Shown in pieces: positions 13,185-16,394 of a stretch of 16,394 nucleotides of DNA (the stretch's first letter is position 1; each line of letters starts with the position of its first letter). The DNA is from Porticoccaceae bacterium UBA1989. GTDB lineage: Bacteria; Pseudomonadota; Gammaproteobacteria; Pseudomonadales; Porticoccaceae. Under the pieces are notes generated by a model, which saw only the letters and a program-made list of their open reading frames with translations, was not told the origin of the DNA and did not search any database. The translations under genes were made by a program, and so were the position numbers. Location: contig DDDD01000131.1 of the NCBI GenBank assembly GCA_002335945.1, forward strand, positions 20,576-36,969. The letters are read 5' to 3'.

Positions 13185-15242
13185 ATGACCGCCAACACTG
13201 CAGCTAATGCTCCTGCCCATAAGAAATATCCCAATCTTTTCTCTCCCTTGGATTTGGGTTTTACCCAACTAAAAAATCGTGCGCTCATGGGTTCCATGCA
13301 CACGGGCTTGGAAGAAGTCGAGGGTGGCTTTGAACGCCTAGCCGCTTATTTTGCCGAGCGGGCGCATGGTGGTGTTGGCATGATGATCACCGGTGGTATC
13401 AGCCCTAACGAAGAAGGCAGTATGGGCTCAGAGATGTCGACCCCTGAACATGCAGAGGGACACCGTCAGGTAACTGACGCGGTGCACGCCGTCGACCCAG
13501 ATATTAAGATTTGTATGCAGATACTCCATGCTGGCCCCTTGGCTCATACGCCAACGATGGTTGGCCCCTCAGCGGTGCCATCGCGTCTTTCGCGATTGAT
13601 TCCCAATGAGCTTGACGAAGCCGGCGTACAGAAACAAATTAATGACCATGTTAACTGCACTAAAATGGCTAAACTTGCGGGATATGATGGCGTAGAAATT
13701 ATTGGTTCAGCGGGTTATCTGCTGAGCACCTTTTTGGTTGAGAAAACCAATCAGCGCGAAGACCAGTGGGGCGGTAGTTACGAAAACCGTATGCGCTTCC
13801 CCTTAGAAATTATGCGCCGTTGCCGTGCCGAAGTGGGAGAGAACTTTATTTTGATTTTCCGTATCGCAGCTATGGATATGTTGCAGGGCGGTATGTCCTG
13901 GGATGAGGTTGTATTACTGGCCAAAGAAATGGAAAAAGCCGGTGCGACTATTATTAGCACGCACTTTACCTGGCATGAGTCAGCGGTACCGACGATCGCG
14001 ACAATGGTACCTCGCGCAGCATTCTCCGGTGTGACTGGTCGCCTGAACAAAGAACTTAACATTCCTACCATCACCAGTAACCGCATCAATATGCCCGACG
14101 TGGCCGAGCAGGTATTGGCTGACGGGGATGCCGATTTAGTCTCCATGGCAAGGCCCATGCTGGCGGATGCAGAGCTGGTTAAAAAGGCGTTTGAAGGCCG
14201 TGAAGATGAAATTAATACCTGCATCGGTTGTAACCAAGCCTGTTTAGATCATGGTTTTGAAGGCAAGGAAATTAGCTGTTTGGTTAATCCGAGAGCCCTT
14301 AACGAAACCTTTTTAAATTACGAGCCCAGCACGGCGCCGAAGAAAATAGCGGTAGTGGGTGCCGGCCCAGCGGGTCTGGCCTATGCCACTGTGGCAGCCG
14401 AGCGTGGTCATTGCGTAACACTCTATGATGCGGGCAGCGAGATTGGTGGGCAGTTTAATCTGGCCAAGCAGGTCCCGGGCAAAGAGGAGTTTTACGAAAC
14501 CCTGAGATATTATTCGCGCATGCTGGAAGTACATCATGTGGATGTGCGCTTGAATACAAAGGTCTGTGCAGAGGATTTAAAAAATGGCGGCTATGATCAT
14601 GTGGTGGTTGCCACGGGCATTACGCCACGCACGCCAGAGGTTGAAGGCATTGATCACCCGAAAGTAGTGAGTTATGTGGATGTGATTCGCGGCAATGTTG
14701 CGGTGGGCAAAAAAGTGGCTGTAATGGGTGCCGGCGGTATTGGTTTCGATGTCTCGGAGCTAATTATGCACAAAGGCGTTTCTGCTGCGATGGATAAAGA
14801 GGTGTTTGCGAGAGAGTGGGGCATTGATTTTACCAACCATCCTCGCGGTGGCGTGACTGGCGTAGTCCCTCAGGTAGAAGCCGCAGATCGTCAGGTATTT
14901 CTATTGCAGCGTAAATCGACACCCGTGGGTCGCGGCCTGGGTAAAACCACCGGCTGGACGCACCGTATGTCCCTGGCTAAGCGCGGCGTGCAAATGATGA
15001 ACGGTATCGAATACAACAGAGTCGATGATCAGGGTTTGCACATTAGTATTGAAGGCGTTCCCCAGATACTTGATGTGGACACGGTGATTGTCTGTGCCGG
15101 CCAGGTGCCGAAACGTGCCCTCTATGATGAGTTGGCAGATAGCAGTATAGCGACCAGTCTAGTGGGCGGAGCCTATGAGGCATCGGAGCTGGATGCCAAG
15201 GCTGCGATTAAGCAGGCCAGCGAGCTGGCGGCGGCGGTTTAA
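13185..15242 (+). CDS. fadH: NADPH-dependent 2,4-dienoyl-CoA reductase
   Basis: This 685-residue iron-sulfur flavoenzyme reduces 2,4-dienoyl-CoA, formed during oxidation of unsaturated acyl chains, to a 3-enoyl-CoA. The FMN-binding TIM barrel (residues about 15-340) matches E. coli FadH closely, e.g. NRALMGSMHTGLEE and SDADLVSMARP-like GDADLVSMARPML. The active-site Tyr and His are present as Y178 (SAGYLL) and H264 (TWHES). The four 4Fe-4S cysteines are C346, C349, C353 and C365. Each of these residues is offset by exactly 12 from the E. coli positions I remember, because of a longer N-terminus. The FAD site (VVGAGPAGLAYA, about 388) and NADPH site (VMGAGGIGFDV) follow, then the C-terminal VICAGQVPKRALYDEL. 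The start follows AGAGAA by about seven bases and comes 54 AT-rich bases after the GST stop. It may belong to the same transcript. Confidence 0.97.
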   Translation: MTANTAANAPAHKKYPNLFSPLDLGFTQLKNRALMGSMHTGLEEVEGGFERLAAYFAERAHGGVGMMITGGISPNEEGSMGSEMSTPEHAEGHRQVTDAVHAVDPDIKICMQILHAGPLAHTPTMVGPSAVPSRLSRLIPNELDEAGVQKQINDHVNCTKMAKLAGYDGVEIIGSAGYLLSTFLVEKTNQREDQWGGSYENRMRFPLEIMRRCRAEVGENFILIFRIAAMDMLQGGMSWDEVVLLAKEMEKAGATIISTHFTWHESAVPTIATMVPRAAFSGVTGRLNKELNIPTITSNRINMPDVAEQVLADGDADLVSMARPMLADAELVKKAFEGREDEINTCIGCNQACLDHGFEGKEISCLVNPRALNETFLNYEPSTAPKKIAVVGAGPAGLAYATVAAERGHCVTLYDAGSEIGGQFNLAKQVPGKEEFYETLRYYSRMLEVHHVDVRLNTKVCAEDLKNGGYDHVVVATGITPRTPEVEGIDHPKVVSYVDVIRGNVAVGKKVAVMGAGGIGFDVSELIMHKGVSAAMDKEVFAREWGIDFTNHPRGGVTGVVPQVEAADRQVFLLQRKSTPVGRGLGKTTGWTHRMSLAKRGVQMMNGIEYNRVDDQGLHISIEGVPQILDVDTVIVCAGQVPKRALYDELADSSIATSLVGGAYEASELDAKAAIKQASELAAAV

Positions 15243-15336
15243 GCTGAATCCGGAACGCCATTGCCTGCGTACTGTTGCTTACTAGTATGGCTTATATTAT
15301 TAGACCGCCAAGTCCGGTTTAATAATTGACATAATA

Positions 15337-15408
15337 AATGCCATAATTTAACGTGTGGCCATAGTTAAACGAGCGGCCATTAATTAATCTGTGGCAATAA
15401 ATTTTACA
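15337..15408 (+). repeat. Four imperfect 18-bp tandem repeats
   Basis: Four units in exact 18-base register begin at 15337, 15355, 15373 and 15391. They read AATGCCATAATTTAACGT, GTGGCCATAGTTAAACGA, GCGGCCATTAATTAATCT and GTGGCAATAAATTTTACA. Units 1 and 2 share 13 of 18 bases. The core G-C-(C/A)-A-T-(A/T) and a T at unit position 12 are kept in all four. The block ends 15 bases before the GTG start of the following acyl-CoA dehydrogenase. It could be an operator array or a decayed tandem duplication. Confidence 0.6.
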
Positions 15409-15411
15409 TTG

Positions 15412-15417
15412 AGGGGA
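15412..15417 (+). promoter_or_regulatory. Ribosome binding site for the GTG-started acyl-CoA dehydrogenase
   Basis: AGGGGA lies six bases before GTG at 15424-15426 and decides that start. No ATG lies in frame with the family N-terminus at this place. Confidence 0.8.
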
Positions 15418-15423
15418 AGATTC

Positions 15424-16394
15424 GTGGATATTAAGTTTTCAGCAGAAGATCTCGCATTTAGAGACGAAGTACGAGAGTTCTTTGCGACTGAATATGATGC
15501 CGTTATGGCAGCAAAATTAAGCGGTAGTCAGGGTTCTGATTACAAGCCAGCCATCGTGGCATGGCAGAAAAAGCTACATGCCAAAGGCTGGATCGCTCCG
15601 GGCTGGCCTGTAGAGTATGGCGGCACTGATTGGTCAGCGACGCAGAAATTTATCTATGAGACTGAGCGCGGTTTGGCCGGTATTCCAGATGTTGTTCCCT
15701 TTGGTCTGAAAATGGTTGCACCGGTAATCTATACCTTTGGTACCGAAGAGCAGAAAGCCAAATTTTTACCCCGAATTTTAGAAAGCGAAGACTGGTGGTG
15801 TCAGGGTTATTCTGAGCCCGGCGCTGGATCAGACTTGGCTGCATTAAATACCACGGCAGAATATGCCGGCGATGACTACATTGTTAACGGCCGTAAAATC
15901 TGGACCACATTTGCCCAGTACGCAGACTGGATTTTCTGTTTAGTGCGCACCAGCAAAGGTATGCGCAAGCAGCAGGGCATCAGCTTCTTACTGATCGACA
16001 TGAACACCCCAGGTATTACGGTCAAGCCAATCGTGACGATCGATGGCAAGCACAGCCTGAATGAAGTGCTGTTTGAAGACGTTAAGGTGCCAATGGCTAA
16101 CCTGATCGGTGAGCAGGATAAGGGTTGGACTTACGCCAAGGCGCTTCTGGCCCATGAGCGCACGGGTATGGCTGAGATCGCTGACTCGACACGTTCACTG
16201 GATGCCTTGAAGAAGCGCGCGAGCGCCGAGATCAATGGTGGCCAAGCCATGATTAATGACCCCGTCTTTCAGATGCGTCTTTCCGATATTGAAATGGAAC
16301 TGATGGCCCTGGAGTACACCGAGCTACGCGTGTTTGCCTCTATGGCTGCTGGCGGTATGCCTGGTCCTGAGTCTTCTCTATTAAAGATTAAAGG
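15424..16394 (+). CDS. Acyl-CoA dehydrogenase (3' end beyond the window)
   Basis: From a GTG start the frame is open to the right edge (323 codons plus two bases), so about 75-80 residues are probably missing. It begins MDIKFSAEDLAFRDEVREFF, the usual N-terminus of this family, then GWPVEYGGTDWSATQ. The flavin/substrate blocks are CQGYSEPGAGSDLAAL and VNGRKIWTTFAQYADW, followed by FEDVKVPMANLIGEQDKGW. The LAHERTGMAEI helix carries E245. It belongs to a different subgroup from the dehydrogenase at 2500, closer to those of steroid, pimelate and branched-acid pathways. Whether it has the C-terminal catalytic Glu cannot be seen. Members of this subgroup sometimes work as heteromers with a second dehydrogenase encoded next to them, which could lie just outside the window. 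A 181-base gap with tandem repeats separates it from fadH. Confidence 0.93.
   Translation, partial: MDIKFSAEDLAFRDEVREFFATEYDAVMAAKLSGSQGSDYKPAIVAWQKKLHAKGWIAPGWPVEYGGTDWSATQKFIYETERGLAGIPDVVPFGLKMVAPVIYTFGTEEQKAKFLPRILESEDWWCQGYSEPGAGSDLAALNTTAEYAGDDYIVNGRKIWTTFAQYADWIFCLVRTSKGMRKQQGISFLLIDMNTPGITVKPIVTIDGKHSLNEVLFEDVKVPMANLIGEQDKGWTYAKALLAHERTGMAEIADSTRSLDALKKRASAEINGGQAMINDPVFQMRLSDIEMELMALEYTELRVFASMAAGGMPGPESSLLKIK

Noticed and set aside
15301..15325. Terminator after fadH
   Set aside because: The ACCG/CGGT stem is only four clean pairs followed by a short mixed A/T tract, too weak to claim.
15326..15354. Sigma-70 promoter with TTGACA as -35
   Set aside because: The -35 is perfect, but at 16-18 base spacing only poor -10 matches exist (TAACGT), and the better CATAAT is only 10 bases away. 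I mention it only with the tandem repeats.
15337..15408. CRISPR array
   Set aside because: The units are contiguous, degenerate and only 18 bases long, with no spacers and no cas genes nearby.

Overview
The window comes from a bacterial chromosome, most likely a Gammaproteobacterium. The signs are an E. coli/Pseudomonas-type LexA box in front of an imuA-imuB pair, a fadH closely resembling the enterobacterial enzyme, and genes related to the Pseudomonas acyclic-terpene utilisation (atu) set. No species can be named from sequence alone. I see no rRNA, tRNA, CRISPR array, phage gene or insertion sequence.

Layout. (1) Positions 1-1114, minus strand: imuA and the 5' part of imuB, overlapping by one base, behind a near-ideal LexA box at 1155-1174. 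This is an SOS mutasome locus continuing off the left edge. (2) 1331-3672, plus strand: an AraC-family regulator, then an acyl-CoA dehydrogenase (ACAD) with its catalytic Glu at the isovaleryl/long-chain position. (3) 3673-3937: a paired REP-like inverted repeat and a bidirectional terminator, facing a convergent single-domain SCP2 lipid-binding protein (minus strand, 3938-4237). (4) 4669-5970: a spinster-type MFS transporter. (5) 6085-13130, plus strand, tightly spaced: atuA, carboxyltransferase beta subunit, enoyl-CoA hydratase, biotin carboxylase/BCCP alpha subunit, glutathione S-transferase. (6) 13185-15242: fadH, a 2,4-dienoyl-CoA reductase with all catalytic and Fe-S residues. (7) 15243-15423: a spacer with four imperfect 18-bp tandem repeats, then a second ACAD (GTG start, 15424) running off the right edge.

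How the genes fit together. The core is a biotin-dependent carboxylase of the 3-methylcrotonyl-/geranyl-CoA type that carboxylates the gamma carbon of a beta-methyl-branched 2-enoyl-CoA, followed by hydration of the glutaconyl-CoA product. AtuA, of unproven function, is a marker of the terpenoid rather than the leucine version. Glycines in the acyl-pocket helix of the beta subunit also argue for a substrate larger than 3-methylcrotonyl-CoA. ACADs, FadH, SCP2 protein and an MFS transporter suggest uptake and oxidation of a long, branched, polyunsaturated lipid such as an acyclic isoprenoid acid. No acyl-CoA ligase, glutaryl-CoA-type lyase or thiolase lies in the window, so the pathway must be completed elsewhere. 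The gene order, with GST and FadH and without adjacent atuB, D, G and H, differs from the Pseudomonas atu cluster as I remember it. Substrate and regulator assignments are inference.
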